A program made the translations under genes and the position numbers. This document shows, in pieces, positions 1 to 8,977 of a stretch of 64,000 nucleotides of DNA (its first letter is position 1; each line of letters starts with the position of its first letter). The stretch comes from Gemmatimonadaceae bacterium. GTDB lineage: Bacteria; Gemmatimonadota; Gemmatimonadetes; Gemmatimonadales; Gemmatimonadaceae. Under the pieces are notes generated by a model. It ran no database searches, was not told the origin of the DNA, and saw only the letters and a list, made by a program, of their open reading frames with translations. The DNA lies in NCBI GenBank assembly GCA_019637355.1, contig JAHBVT010000001.1:3007192-3071191 (forward strand), read 5' to 3'.

Positions 1-1477
1 CGCCGGTGGTCATAAACACGACCGGAATGCCGTAACGGGCGTACATATAGTGGTCGGAGCGGCAGTAGAACTGCTCGGGGTGTCCGGTGGCGTCGTACTG
101 GTAGTCGAAGGCCCAGCGATAGCCGCGTTCCGTGCTGACCTGCTCGACGAGATCGCCGAGCTGCGTCGAGAGCCGCCGGGAACCGATCAGCTGGATGTAG
201 TTCGGTCCGCCATCGGTCTCCTCGCCCGCGCCGCCGCGACCGACCATATCCAGGTTGACCTGCGCGACGATGGCCTCGCGGGGAACCGTGGGGAAATCGG
301 TGAAGTGTTCGGCGCCAAAGAGGCCGAGCTCCTCGCCGGTGTGCCACACGAAGAGCACCGAACGCCGCGGTCGGTTGCGGTCGGCGGCCATCGCGCGCGC
401 GACCTCCAGCACGCCCATCGCGCCGGAGCCGTCGTCGTCGGCGCCGTTGAAGATCGAATCCATCCGCGCCACCGGATGCACGCGGCGGATCGAATCCATA
501 TTCACGCGCACGGAGGTGTAGACGTCAGGCGTCACGCGCCCGCCGTTGGCCAGCTGCTTGCGCCGGAGCTCGAGGTGGAAGGCACGCAGCGAATCGTGAT
601 CCACGCGCGCGCCGGTGCCGACGTGATCGCTGTGCGCGCCGATGGCGACGTACTCGTTGCGCAGCGCCGCGTCGCGGCCAGGCAGGATGGCGACGACGTT
701 GTACGACTCAACGGCCTGCTGGCGGAAGCGGATGCTCCCGCGGAGCGGCGTGCCTTCCTGTCCGGGCCGCGCTGCGGCGAGGTCGCTCAGGCCGAGGACC
801 GCGGCGGCAGTCGCGCGCGAGATGTGGAGGTAGGCGGGCAACTCGGGCGTCGGCGGTGGCGGCCCGTCCGGCTGCACCTGCCCTGCGGCCAGCGCCTCGC
901 GCAGGGCCGGTTCCATCAGCTCGAAGTTGGCGATGACGATGGCGGCCGCAGACGCAAAGCGATTCTGGATTTGGACCTTCACGACCGACGGATTGTCGAG
1001 CGGCGTCGCGACGAGGACGACCTTGCCCTGCACGTCGGCGCCACGGAGCAGTGTCTCGCTGCCCCAGATGCCGGCGAAGACCACCGGGACGCCATCAAAG
1101 GTGCGCGCACGCGACCCCTGGTTGCGCGGCAGGTAGTCGCGGTACGGCCGCAGTGCGGTGCCTGCGGCGGTCACGGTGGCGCTGGAAGTGTCGAGGACCG
1201 TCGTCACGAGCGGCACCCGCTGCAGGAAGCTGCCGCTGTCGCCGGCAGGCTGCAGTCCGAGCCGCCGCAGTTCTTCGGCGATGTAGCGGGTGGCCCGGCG
1301 GTGATCTTCGGTGCCGGTGAGACGGCCGCGCATCGAGTCGGCGGCGTAGGCTTCGAGGCGGCCGCGCAGGGCGGCCGGAGACATCGGCTCGGGGGATCGC
1401 TGCTGGCCCGTGGCCGGTAGCGGGAGCGCGGGCAGGAGGAGCAGGGCGACCGCAGCGACGGCAGCGAATCGAGACAT
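1..1477 (-). CDS. M28 family zinc aminopeptidase, exported (C-terminus cut by window edge)
   Basis: The minus-strand frame opens at the ATG at 1477 with a hydrophobic signal peptide rich in Val, Ala and Leu, and runs off the window after about 492 codons. Mid-protein there is a PA-like insert region, then the M28 di-zinc signature in order: AHSDH (about residue 280), NGADDDGSG (about 343), HTGEELGLFG (about 374, catalytic Glu pair) and NLDMVG. These are the metal ligands and general base of periplasmic or secreted M28 aminopeptidases that trim peptides from the N-terminus. The last visible residues include a His in SDHYMYARYG, where family members carry their final zinc ligand. A tRNA-Phe gene is divergent upstream. 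Family assignment is firm; substrate is unknown. Confidence 0.93.
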   Translation of the reverse strand, partial: MSRFAAVAAVALLLLPALPLPATGQQRSPEPMSPAALRGRLEAYAADSMRGRLTGTEDHRRATRYIAEELRRLGLQPAGDSGSFLQRVPLVTTVLDTSSATVTAAGTALRPYRDYLPRNQGSRARTFDGVPVVFAGIWGSETLLRGADVQGKVVLVATPLDNPSVVKVQIQNRFASAAAIVIANFELMEPALREALAAGQVQPDGPPPPTPELPAYLHISRATAAAVLGLSDLAAARPGQEGTPLRGSIRFRQQAVESYNVVAILPGRDAALRNEYVAIGAHSDHVGTGARVDHDSLRAFHLELRRKQLANGGRVTPDVYTSVRVNMDSIRRVHPVARMDSIFNGADDDGSGAMGVLEVARAMAADRNRPRRSVLFVWHTGEELGLFGAEHFTDFPTVPREAIVAQVNLDMVGRGGAGEETDGGPNYIQLIGSRRLSTQLGDLVEQVSTERGYRWAFDYQYDATGHPEQFYCRSDHYMYARYGIPVVFMTTG

Positions 1478-1602
1478 TCGGCGACGAGACAAGGGGAAGG
1501 TGGGGCGGGAGCCGCCCCGGTAGGGGGTAAGACGCAGGCGGGCCGACGAGGGTTGCATCGGCTTGAGTCGAGCGGGGGGAGTGGCTAGCTTTCGTTGCTT
1601 GC

Positions 1603-1675
<73 letters not shown>

Positions 1676-1689
1676 CTCTGGAAGATACG

Positions 1690-1725
1690 ACAGCGGGGAG
1701 CCGGTAGGTGCCGGCTCCCCGCTGT
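1690..1725. terminator. Hairpin terminator after tRNA-Phe, probably bidirectional
   Basis: A perfect 15-bp inverted repeat (1690-1704 and 1711-1725) has a 6-nt loop and is followed by TT. It sits 14 nt past the tRNA and 19 nt before the stop of the convergent VKOR gene, so it can serve both. Confidence 0.8.
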
Positions 1726-1744
1726 TTGCGTTCCGCCCTCGCCG

Positions 1745-2230
1745 TCAGCGGGGCGGGATATCCCTGACGCGCCGCCATTCCATCCAGACAATGACGGCCA
1801 GCAAGGTGATGGAGACAGCCGAGATCGCGCACCAGGGGCAGAAGGTGCGGAGCTTGTAGAACTCCGCCCACTTCAGGCGCAGGGTGAACAGCACCGCGGG
1901 GTAGACCAGCGCCATCTGCGCGAAGGCCACGCCGCGCAGATCACGGAAGCGCTCGAGGCTGCCGACGAGCGCCACGAGGAATAGCACGACGTACCCGACC
2001 GCGCCGATGAAGGCGACGTCCACGCCGAAGAAATAGCTCCAGGGGCTGTACTGGACCACGGCGCAGCCGCCGCTCCCCCCGCAGGCCAGTTGACCGGCCT
2101 TGCCGATCTTCCAGAGATGGAGATAGGTGGCGACGAAGGCGTTACCGAGCGCGATGAGCGCAACGAGCTGGCGCCAGCTGAGTCCCAGCAGTCCGTCGCG
2201 GGGTGGGGCAGGGTGAACGGAGGGCGTCAT
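1745..2230 (-). CDS. Vitamin K epoxide reductase (VKOR) family membrane protein
   Basis: This 161-residue protein has about four hydrophobic helices. It carries the redox cysteines of the family: a loop pair C50 and C56, and the CPWC active site at 131-134 near the start of the last helix. Bacterial VKORs reoxidise DsbA-like or thioredoxin-like partners and pass electrons to quinone, so they support disulfide formation in the periplasm. The ATG at 2230 is chosen because the protein then begins just before the first helix; an open frame upstream of it lacks family features. No thioredoxin domain is fused here. The CcdA/TlpA and TlpA genes later in the window are related thiol-redox functions but not an operon with it. 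Confidence 0.9.
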   Translation of the reverse strand: MTPSVHPAPPRDGLLGLSWRQLVALIALGNAFVATYLHLWKIGKAGQLACGGSGGCAVVQYSPWSYFFGVDVAFIGAVGYVVLFLVALVGSLERFRDLRGVAFAQMALVYPAVLFTLRLKWAEFYKLRTFCPWCAISAVSITLLAVIVWMEWRRVRDIPPR

Positions 2231-2308
2231 CAGGGCGTAAGTTAATGCCGACCGATGCGCGCGCCCCCATCCTTCCGCCGCGCGCCGCCCCGTAGCAGGA
2301 GACCGCCA

Positions 2309-3724
2309 ATGCCCATTCGCAGCTTCGCCTGCCGCGCCGCCCTGGCGCTGCTCGCGCTTCCGAGTCTCGCGCTGGCCCAGGCGCCGGCGCGTCCGGCGGC
2401 GCCGGTGGCGATCACCAACGTCACGGTCCTGACGATGGAGGGCGACCGCCGTCTCGCCGACCACACGGTGATCGTGCGCGACGGCCGCATCGCCGCGGTG
2501 GGACCCAGCGCCTCGACGCCCGTGCCCAGCGGCGTGACGCGCATCGACGGCCGCGGCAAGTTCCTGATGCCCGGCCTGGCCGAGATGCACGCGCACGTGC
2601 CGCCGGGCAATCCCACGAGCGAGCAGCTCGCGGAGATCATGTTCCTGTACGTCGCCAACGGCATCACGACGATCCGCGGGATGCTGGGCGCGCCGTACCA
2701 GATTGACCTCAAGGCGCAGTTGGCCAGCGGGGCGATGCTCGGCCCGCAGTTCTTCCCGGCCGCGCCGTCACTGAACGGCAACAGTGCGCCGACGCCGGAG
2801 GCGGGCGTCGCGCTGGTGCGCCAGGCGAAGATGACGGGCTACGACCTGGTGAAGATCCACCCGGGCGTGAGCCGCGCCACCTGGGACGCGTCCGTGGCGG
2901 AGATGCGCGCGCAGGGCCTCACCTTCGGCGGGCACATCCCGTTCGACGTCGGCATCGTGCACGCGATGCGCACGGGCATCGCGACGATCGACCACGTGGA
3001 CGGCTATCTCGAGGCCGCGGTGCGCGACTCGTCGGTGTACGCGCCCGGCAACCAACTGGGCGAGATCATCGATGCCGTGGACCCGGCGCGCTTTCCGGCG
3101 CTCGCGCAGATGGCGCGCGAACGGAATGTGTGGAACGTGCCGACGATGTACCTCTGGGAGAACTTCTACAACGACCGCACCCCGGAGGAGCTCGGCGCGT
3201 TGCCGGAGATGCAGTACGTCTCGCAGCAGCAGGTGAACGCGTGGATGAACCAGAAGCGCGGCCGCGCGCTGGCGGACGAGAACCAGCGGATGACGCCGGA
3301 GCGGCGCGCGCGCTATCTCGCGCTACGGCGCCAGATGCTGAAGGCGCTGGCGGACGCGGGGGCGCCGCTGCTGATGGGCACCGACTCGCCGCAGATGTTC
3401 AACGTACCCGGCTATGCCCTGCATCGTGAGTTGCAGGTGGCCGTCGCGTCGGGCCTGACGCCGCAGCAGGTGCTCGAGAGCGGCACGCGCAACGTGGGGC
3501 GCTATGTGCGCGAGAGCCTCAAGCAGGACGGCAGCTTCGGGACGGTGGCCGTGGGGCAGTGGGCGGACCTCGTGCTGCTCGACGCTGACCCGACGCAGGA
3601 CCTCGCGCACCTCACGCGCCGAGCCGGCGTACTGGTGCGCGGCCGGTGGGTGAGCGCCGAGGAGATCCGCGCGGGACTGGAACGAATCCGGACGCGTCAC
3701 GCCGCCGGGCGTCCGGGGAACTGA
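2309..3724 (+). CDS. Exported metal-dependent amidohydrolase
   Basis: The 471-residue protein starts at the ATG at 2309, seven bases after an AGGAG Shine-Dalgarno (2297-2301). A signal peptide ends near LALAQA. Amidohydrolase-superfamily landmarks appear in order: EMHAH (HxH metal site, about residue 94), a Lys in LVKIH (about 181, likely the carboxylated bridge), His in GGHIP (about 208), His in TIDHVDG (about 228) and Asp in GTDSP (about 356), followed by the C-terminal ADLVLLDADP segment. It resembles the imidazolonepropionase/prolidase-like exported group common in this phylum. The substrate cannot be deduced. The VOC gene follows two bases after its stop, so the two are probably cotranscribed. 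Confidence 0.92.
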   Translation: MPIRSFACRAALALLALPSLALAQAPARPAAPVAITNVTVLTMEGDRRLADHTVIVRDGRIAAVGPSASTPVPSGVTRIDGRGKFLMPGLAEMHAHVPPGNPTSEQLAEIMFLYVANGITTIRGMLGAPYQIDLKAQLASGAMLGPQFFPAAPSLNGNSAPTPEAGVALVRQAKMTGYDLVKIHPGVSRATWDASVAEMRAQGLTFGGHIPFDVGIVHAMRTGIATIDHVDGYLEAAVRDSSVYAPGNQLGEIIDAVDPARFPALAQMARERNVWNVPTMYLWENFYNDRTPEELGALPEMQYVSQQQVNAWMNQKRGRALADENQRMTPERRARYLALRRQMLKALADAGAPLLMGTDSPQMFNVPGYALHRELQVAVASGLTPQQVLESGTRNVGRYVRESLKQDGSFGTVAVGQWADLVLLDADPTQDLAHLTRRAGVLVRGRWVSAEEIRAGLERIRTRHAAGRPGN

Positions 3725-3726
3725 CG

Positions 3727-4116
3727 ATGGCGAACTGGCTCAAGCGCATCTCGCCGGTGCTGCTCGTGGATGCGATCGAACCCTGCCTCCCCTTCTGGGA
3801 TGCGCTGGGCTTCGAGAAGATGGCCGACGTGCCGCACGGTGGCCGCCTCGGCTTCGTGATCCTCGAGAAGAGCGGGCTCGAGGTGATGTACCAGACGCGG
3901 GAGAGCGTGGCGGCGGACATCCCGGCGCTGGCCGACGCGCCGGGCGGCGGGACCTTCCTGTTCCTGGAAGTGATGGACCTCGACGCGACCATCGAAGCGA
4001 TCGGCGATGCCCCGGTGGTGTTCCCGCGCCGCAAGACCTTCTATGGAATGGACGAGATCTGCGTCCGCGAGCCGGGCGGCAACGTCATCACCTTCGCGAT
4101 GGCGGTCAGCGACTGA
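3727..4116 (+). CDS. VOC/glyoxalase-fold protein
   Basis: A 129-residue single-domain protein of vicinal-oxygen-chelate type. It has the family's paired beta-alpha-beta-beta-beta pattern: an opening SPVLLVDAI strand, PFWDALGF helix, LEVMYQT, and a closing MDEICVREPGGNVITFA strand ending in a typical metal-ligand Glu context. It could be a dioxygenase, isomerase or resistance-type binding protein; nothing visible fixes the reaction. The start at 3727 lies two bases after the amidohydrolase stop, indicating translational coupling. Confidence 0.82.
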   Translation: MANWLKRISPVLLVDAIEPCLPFWDALGFEKMADVPHGGRLGFVILEKSGLEVMYQTRESVAADIPALADAPGGGTFLFLEVMDLDATIEAIGDAPVVFPRRKTFYGMDEICVREPGGNVITFAMAVSD

Positions 4117-4140
4117 CCGCCACCGCCGCCGGCACTGGAC

Positions 4141-5445
4141 TCAGGTGCCGAGCTCGTCGAGCCGCGGATTGACGATGCTGTTGTAGATGGAGCCGAAGGT
4201 GAAGCTCAGCCCCACCGCGCCCCCCACGCGAAATGCCGTGGCGAGGGCGCGTTGGCGCGTCAGGACCTCTTCGTCGCTGGCGCCGCCGCGCGGCAGGTAG
4301 AGCTGGTCATTGACCTTGGCGGCATCGCCGCGGATCTCCAGCGCCAGCCCGCGCGAGAGCCGGAACTGCGCCCGTCCGTTGAAACTCACGTTGTACCGCG
4401 CGGCATCGTGCAGGAAGTGCGTGTAGCGCAGCGTGGCGTCCAGCGTGCCCCACTGCTGCCGCGACTCGCCGGCGAGGATGGCGCGGGCCACGGGCCGCAG
4501 CTCTTCCAATTCTTCGAAGACCGTTTCTTCGCGGTAATCGAAGTAGCGCCCGCCCAGCGCCAGTGCCGCGATGAGTTGCCGCGAGGTCGCATCACGCCAC
4601 GGGAAATAATTGAACTCCGCCGAGACATCGAGGCCGGCGTGCGCATCCTGGTTGCGGAAGTCCGAACGCCCACCGGTGACGCGCGTGCCGACGGACCAAT
4701 GCTCGCTCACGCTGCGCACGACGCGCGCGCTGAGGTCGCGGGACCGCAGGATGTAGGTGCGCTTGCTGCCGTCGGAGAGCGTGAACGTGTTGGCGCGATA
4801 GTCCTCGTTGGCCGAGGCCGTGAGCTTCAGCTCCTCGGTGACGCGCGTCGCCGAGACGTTGCCGTTGACCTGGTACGAGGAATTGAGGCTCTCGGCGCTG
4901 CCGCTGCCGTTGACGCGGGCGCGGTAGACCCAGAAGTCCCAGGGATCGCGGATGACAGACGGGCCGTTTGAACGCGCGCCCTCAGGCGGCTCGTAGCGCA
5001 CCGAGAACGGCGCGGCGCCGCTGACGCGCACCGCATACGGGAACAGCCCGACCTGCAGCGCCCGCGCCACTTCGCGGCGGCGCATATCGTCAGTCGAGTT
5101 GGGCAGCACCGTGGCGCGCAGCGTGTCCACGCGGGCCGCGAAGGGACCACGACCGATCAGCGCCAACGTGTACTCCGTCCCGCCGGCCGCGGTGCCGAGT
5201 CCGGTGATCAGCGCGTGGATGTCGGCATCGAGCCGATCCTGCGTGAACAGCACGAACGGCAGGGTCGTAATCAGGTAGTTCCGGTCGCAGCCACCGGTCG
5301 GGCAGTCGAGGAAGACGCGGAGCCGCGGCTCGCCGGCGGGCTCGGCCCGTGAACCACTCCCCGCCTGGGCGGGCAGCAGGGAGGCGACAAGGGCAACGCC
5401 GAGGACAGCCGGCGCGAAGGATCGCAGCAGGTGGTGAATGCGCAT
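4141..5445 (-). CDS. Outer-membrane beta-barrel protein of an uncharacterised family (FLDC...CDxxY)
   Basis: The 434-residue protein has a signal peptide ending at PAQA, then an N-terminal segment with the pattern FLDCP-(x)-CDRNY and ALITGL...GGTEYTL. A long run of alternating polar/aromatic strands follows, ending in GLSFTFGSIYNSIVNPRL as a terminal beta-signal-like stretch. I recognise the motif set (DPWDFWVYR, YREETVF, QLYLPRG, EVLTRQRALA) as a family seen in Acidobacteria, Bacteroidetes and relatives without a known function; this is from memory, not a search. It lies 78 nt downstream of the ATP-grasp gene on the same strand, so read-through from the TldD operon is possible. Confidence 0.7.
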   Translation of the reverse strand: MRIHHLLRSFAPAVLGVALVASLLPAQAGSGSRAEPAGEPRLRVFLDCPTGGCDRNYLITTLPFVLFTQDRLDADIHALITGLGTAAGGTEYTLALIGRGPFAARVDTLRATVLPNSTDDMRRREVARALQVGLFPYAVRVSGAAPFSVRYEPPEGARSNGPSVIRDPWDFWVYRARVNGSGSAESLNSSYQVNGNVSATRVTEELKLTASANEDYRANTFTLSDGSKRTYILRSRDLSARVVRSVSEHWSVGTRVTGGRSDFRNQDAHAGLDVSAEFNYFPWRDATSRQLIAALALGGRYFDYREETVFEELEELRPVARAILAGESRQQWGTLDATLRYTHFLHDAARYNVSFNGRAQFRLSRGLALEIRGDAAKVNDQLYLPRGGASDEEVLTRQRALATAFRVGGAVGLSFTFGSIYNSIVNPRLDELGT

Positions 5446-5523
5446 TATTGAAGAATTACGGGGAACGCCTAGTGAACGCTGGACGCGTTCCGGTCGCAGT
5501 GCGTCACGGTCGCCCGGGCCGTC

Positions 5524-6537
5524 TCACTCGGCGTCGCGGAGCCCAAGACGAATGATGCGTTCGAGCAGCTTGGGGTAGGGCACGTCGTCGAAGTTGGCGG
5601 CGGCCGCGAACTCCTCGTGCTCGGCGATGTCCGGGTTCGGATTGGCCTCGAGGAAGTACAGCCGGTCATCGGCGTCGAGCCGGAAGTCGATGCGCGCGTA
5701 CCCTGTCAGCTCGAGAATCCGGTAGATGCGCTTGCTGTCGTGCAGCAGGCGCTCCTCGACCGCCGGATGCAGCTCCTGGGCGGCGCGGATGACGATGCCC
5801 TTCTTGGTCTGGTAGTCGGGGTCGTGCTTGGCCTTGGCCGTGGCGATGAGCGGTTCGTCCGGGTCGCCCTTCTCGGCGTGCAGCTCCCAGGGCGTGAAGG
5901 CACGCAGGCGATCGTTGCCCAGCACGCTCACGTAGAGCTCGCGGCCGTCGATGAACTGCTCGGCGATGGCATCGGTGCCCACGCGCTCGTGCACGAAGCG
6001 CACGCGCTCGGCCAGCTTCTCGTCGGAGTCCACGATGGAGGCCTGCGAGATGCCGGTGGACGAGTGCTCGATGAGTGACTTGACGATGAGCGGGAAGCTC
6101 AGGTGCCGCGGGCGACGCACCTTGCGGCCGATCGGGAACACCGCGAAGTCCGGTACCCGGATGCGATGATAGTGCAGCAGCTTCTTGGACAGCGCCTTGC
6201 CGCGCGAGAGCATCAAGCCGCGCGGATTGCAGCCGGTGTAGGGCACCTTCATCAGCTCGAGGAACCCGACGACGTTGTGGTCGTTGGTGGTCTCGCCGTG
6301 GAACTCTTCGAGCAGGTTGAAGACGATGTCGGGCTGGAGTACGTCCACGGCTTCGCGGATGGGGCGCAGTTCCCACTGCACGCCGAGCACGTGGACGTCG
6401 TGGCCGAGCCGACGCAGCGTGCCGATCACGTCGATCTCCGTCTTGCGCTCGTAGGCCTCCTTGGGCGTCAGCGAACTGATCACCTCCGGCGGCGCGAGGT
6501 CCGGGTGCGTGAGCACGAGGATGCGCAGCTTCCTCAT
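5524..6537 (-). CDS. ATP-grasp ligase, D-Ala-D-Ala-ligase-like
   Basis: A 337-residue ATP-grasp protein. The N-terminal preATP-grasp fold (ILVLTHPDL) is followed by NLLEEFHGE, SRGKALSKK, PLIVKSLIEHSSTGIS (ATP-binding lysine and glycine/serine loop), EQFIDGREL, YARIDFRL and FLEANPNPD (E297 and N299 as Mg ligands). The layout matches D-Ala-D-Ala ligases and RimK-like amidoligases that join an acyl-phosphate to an amine. It is the last gene of the TldD-TldE-metallopeptidase-ligase operon and overlaps the peptidase stop by ATGA (6534-6537). That context suggests peptide bond formation on a small peptide rather than cell-wall D-Ala-D-Ala, but this is inference. Confidence 0.88.
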   Translation of the reverse strand: MRKLRILVLTHPDLAPPEVISSLTPKEAYERKTEIDVIGTLRRLGHDVHVLGVQWELRPIREAVDVLQPDIVFNLLEEFHGETTNDHNVVGFLELMKVPYTGCNPRGLMLSRGKALSKKLLHYHRIRVPDFAVFPIGRKVRRPRHLSFPLIVKSLIEHSSTGISQASIVDSDEKLAERVRFVHERVGTDAIAEQFIDGRELYVSVLGNDRLRAFTPWELHAEKGDPDEPLIATAKAKHDPDYQTKKGIVIRAAQELHPAVEERLLHDSKRIYRILELTGYARIDFRLDADDRLYFLEANPNPDIAEHEEFAAAANFDDVPYPKLLERIIRLGLRDAE

Positions 6538-7553
6538 ACGGCGATCCAGTCGCGGCGGCCCTGCCCGACGAGGAAGCTCATCGTGCGGGCGGTGAGCAGG
6601 ACCATAAAGTCGGTGAGCAGCTGCCGTTCGGAGCCGACGACGCGGAGCTTGAGCTCGCGGCAGCGGCCGATCATATCGGTCAGCACCTGGTTGAGCGAGA
6701 ACTCGTATTCACCCGTCCAGCGGGACACGATGCGGCGGATGTCGGCGCGGTGCCGGCGGAGGAAGGCCGCCGCCGTGGGACGGTGGCGATGTCGCGGAGC
6801 GTTGGAGAACAAGCGGAGCAGGTCGTCGTCGTAGGTCTTGGGATACTCGACCGAATATATCGCGCGACGGTAGGTGTAGTGCTCGAACAGCGTGGTCTTG
6901 ATGCTGCGCAGCGGGTCGACGACGCTGCGATTGCGGTGCGAGGGGACGACGCCGGCGAGTTCCTGCATCAGGCGATCGACGTATTCGAGCTTGTGCAGCG
7001 CCGGCCAGCCGGCGTAGCGGCGCCGCCAATCGCTGCGCGGCTTGAGCCACACGGCGAAGGTCTCGGCGAAATCCTCGTCGGGATGGCTCTGGGCATACCA
7101 GCGGCGCAGGTGCTGCACGTACTTCTTGCTGGCGGGGTTCGGCCGGTAGGCTTCGGGGTACTTGGTGCTCGATTTCCCGAAGAGCCGCTGCCACTCGCGC
7201 CGCCGCTGGAGCTGGTAGCCGTGCTGGATGGCGTGCCCGCACTCGTGGCGCAGGATCTTCATACACTCGTGGTGCGAGCCGCCCTCCACCTCGATCAGCT
7301 GCGTGCGCTCCAGCCGCATCAACCGCGGGTGCAGCAGGTAGAAGGGCACCGCGAAGCCCGACACACCACCGGGCGAGAACCACTCGTCGCTGACCCACAC
7401 GTGCGGCTTGAGGCGCAGCCCGCGGTCCTCGAGTTCGCCGTGCAGCTCGTCGACACAGGCGCCGACCCAGGTGCCTTCGAGCGTGACACCCAGGTCGCGC
7501 AGCCGCAGCTGCATCAGGCGCGCATCATCCCAGCGCGCCCAAGGAAAACGCAT
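6534..7553 (-). CDS. Putative zinc metallopeptidase (HExxH)
   Basis: A 339-residue protein without a signal peptide. It contains RHECGHAIQHG, with the HExxH zinc site at H103, E104 and H107, preceded by a family-typical segment around PHVWVSDEWFSPGGVSG and followed by DEDFAETFAVWL, a likely third-ligand Glu region. It matches the gluzincin-like putative zinc-binding metallopeptidases of unknown substrate. The ATG at 7553 is chosen because it shares its A with the TAA stop of the TldE gene (7551-7555, TAATG). It is tightly coupled with TldD/TldE upstream and the ATP-grasp ligase downstream. Confidence 0.85.
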   Translation of the reverse strand: MRFPWARWDDARLMQLRLRDLGVTLEGTWVGACVDELHGELEDRGLRLKPHVWVSDEWFSPGGVSGFAVPFYLLHPRLMRLERTQLIEVEGGSHHECMKILRHECGHAIQHGYQLQRRREWQRLFGKSSTKYPEAYRPNPASKKYVQHLRRWYAQSHPDEDFAETFAVWLKPRSDWRRRYAGWPALHKLEYVDRLMQELAGVVPSHRNRSVVDPLRSIKTTLFEHYTYRRAIYSVEYPKTYDDDLLRLFSNAPRHRHRPTAAAFLRRHRADIRRIVSRWTGEYEFSLNQVLTDMIGRCRELKLRVVGSERQLLTDFMVLLTARTMSFLVGQGRRDWIAV

Positions 7554-8977
7554 TACACCGCGTCCGAGAGCGAGGTGAACGCAAAGTCCCGCGCGCGCAG
7601 GGCAGGGAACACGGCGCCGCTGCCGGTGCGTACCGACGGGCCCAGCGCATCCACCTTGTTGAGCACGAGCAGCGGCGAATCGTTGAACCGGAAGTTCTTG
7701 ATCGACCGCGTGATGCGTCCGTTCTCCACCAAGAACGTGCCGTCGCGGGTGAGTCCCGTGTACACCAAGGTGCGCTGGTCCACGGCCCGCAGGTACCACA
7801 GCCGCGTGACGACGATGCCGCGCTCGGTGCTGCGGATCATCGCATCTATAGAAGAGTCGCCGCCAAGCATCTTGAAGCCGCCGCCCCCGCCGCCGAAGCC
7901 TCCGCCCCCACCGGTGGGGCGCACGCCGCGGCGCTGCGCCCACACACGGTCGTACGAGAGCTGCTTCAGCGTCCCGTTCTCCACCCACACTTCGCGGCCC
8001 AGCGGCAGGCCGTCGTTGTCGAAGGGCGCGCCGAGCACCTGCGGGTCGGCCGGATCGCTGACCAAGGTGACGCGTGAGTCGAAGATGCGCTCGCCCAGCT
8101 TGGTGCCGCCGCCGGGTCGCGACATCGCCGAACGTCCTTCCTCAGCGGCACGCGCGCCGAGCGTCCCGCGCACGGCGCCGAGCAGGTCCGCCGAGGCCTG
8201 CGGCTCGAAGATCACCGTGTAGCGGCCCGGCTCCACCGCGCGCGGTTCGCGTGAGGCGCGTGCGCGCTCCACCGTACGCGTGGCCATCGCGCGGAAATCG
8301 ATTTTGCTCCAGTCGTTCTCGTCGGCGCCGGTCCACGACGACCCCGTGCCATCGGTGGTGCGCACGGTGAGCGTGTAGTTGGCGCCGGTACTGCGGTGGA
8401 AAGCGAAGAGGCCGGCGCTGTTGCCGATGGCCCGCACGCTGGCGCCGCACTCGATGAAGCCGGCGACCTGCAGGTCATTGGCCCGGCGCGAGAGCTCGAG
8501 CGCGGTGAGCGCCGCGCGCGCGCGGTCCTCGGCGGAGAGCTGCGCCGTGCTGTCGAACCACGCCGGGATCGCCGTGTACTGCTGCGGTCCGAGCTCCGGC
8601 AGGGATTCCGGATCCTCCGGCGCAAGCCGCGCCAGGGCTTCTGACTGCGCGACTGCCTGCTCGAGCCCGCGCGGCGAGAGGTCGTTGGTGAGCACCGTGG
8701 CGCTACGCTTGCCGACGAACGACGTGATGCTCAGCGTCGCGTTGTCGGTGACGCCCGAGGTGGACATCTGGTTGTCGGCGAAACGGACGTTGGTGTCGTA
8801 GCTGCTGTTGACGCTGACGCGGCAGGCGTCGGCCCTGGAGGCGCGCAGCGCGCGCTGGACGACATCCTCGCATTCGGCGCGCGTGAGGACCACGGCCTCG
8901 TCGAGCACGCCGAAGCGTTCGGCCTCGCGCCGGGCGATGAGGCGCTTGGGCGCGCCGGCAAAGGGATTGGCGCTCAC
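7553..8977 (-). CDS. TldE/PmbA-type subunit of a TldD/E protease
   Basis: The 474-residue protein resembles the PmbA/TldE fold: N-terminal alternating region with YDTNVRFADNQ and SGVTDNATLSI, and a C-terminal region with GERIFDSRVTLVSDP and LVYTGLTRDGTFLVENG. It lacks the zinc motif HExxxH, as expected for the non-catalytic partner of the TldD-TldE heterodimer, which degrades unstructured peptides. It has no signal peptide, whereas the TldD partner upstream has a Tat signal. A Gly-rich insert (about residues 354-369) lies between conserved blocks. Its ATG overlaps the TldD stop by ATGA (8974-8977). Confidence 0.88.
   Translation of the reverse strand: MSANPFAGAPKRLIARREAERFGVLDEAVVLTRAECEDVVQRALRASRADACRVSVNSSYDTNVRFADNQMSTSGVTDNATLSITSFVGKRSATVLTNDLSPRGLEQAVAQSEALARLAPEDPESLPELGPQQYTAIPAWFDSTAQLSAEDRARAALTALELSRRANDLQVAGFIECGASVRAIGNSAGLFAFHRSTGANYTLTVRTTDGTGSSWTGADENDWSKIDFRAMATRTVERARASREPRAVEPGRYTVIFEPQASADLLGAVRGTLGARAAEEGRSAMSRPGGGTKLGERIFDSRVTLVSDPADPQVLGAPFDNDGLPLGREVWVENGTLKQLSYDRVWAQRRGVRPTGGGGGFGGGGGGFKMLGGDSSIDAMIRSTERGIVVTRLWYLRAVDQRTLVYTGLTRDGTFLVENGRITRSIKNFRFNDSPLLVLNKVDALGPSVRTGSGAVFPALRARDFAFTSLSDAV

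Noticed and set aside
50-1420. 456-codon open frame on the plus strand at the window start
   Set aside because: Shadow of the M28 peptidase, whose zinc motifs and signal peptide are read on the minus strand.
1510-1530. GCCCCGGTAGGGGGTA upstream of the M28 gene as a third copy of the operator
   Set aside because: The order of C and G runs is reversed (CCCC then GGGGG) and the half-sites do not align with the two palindromes.
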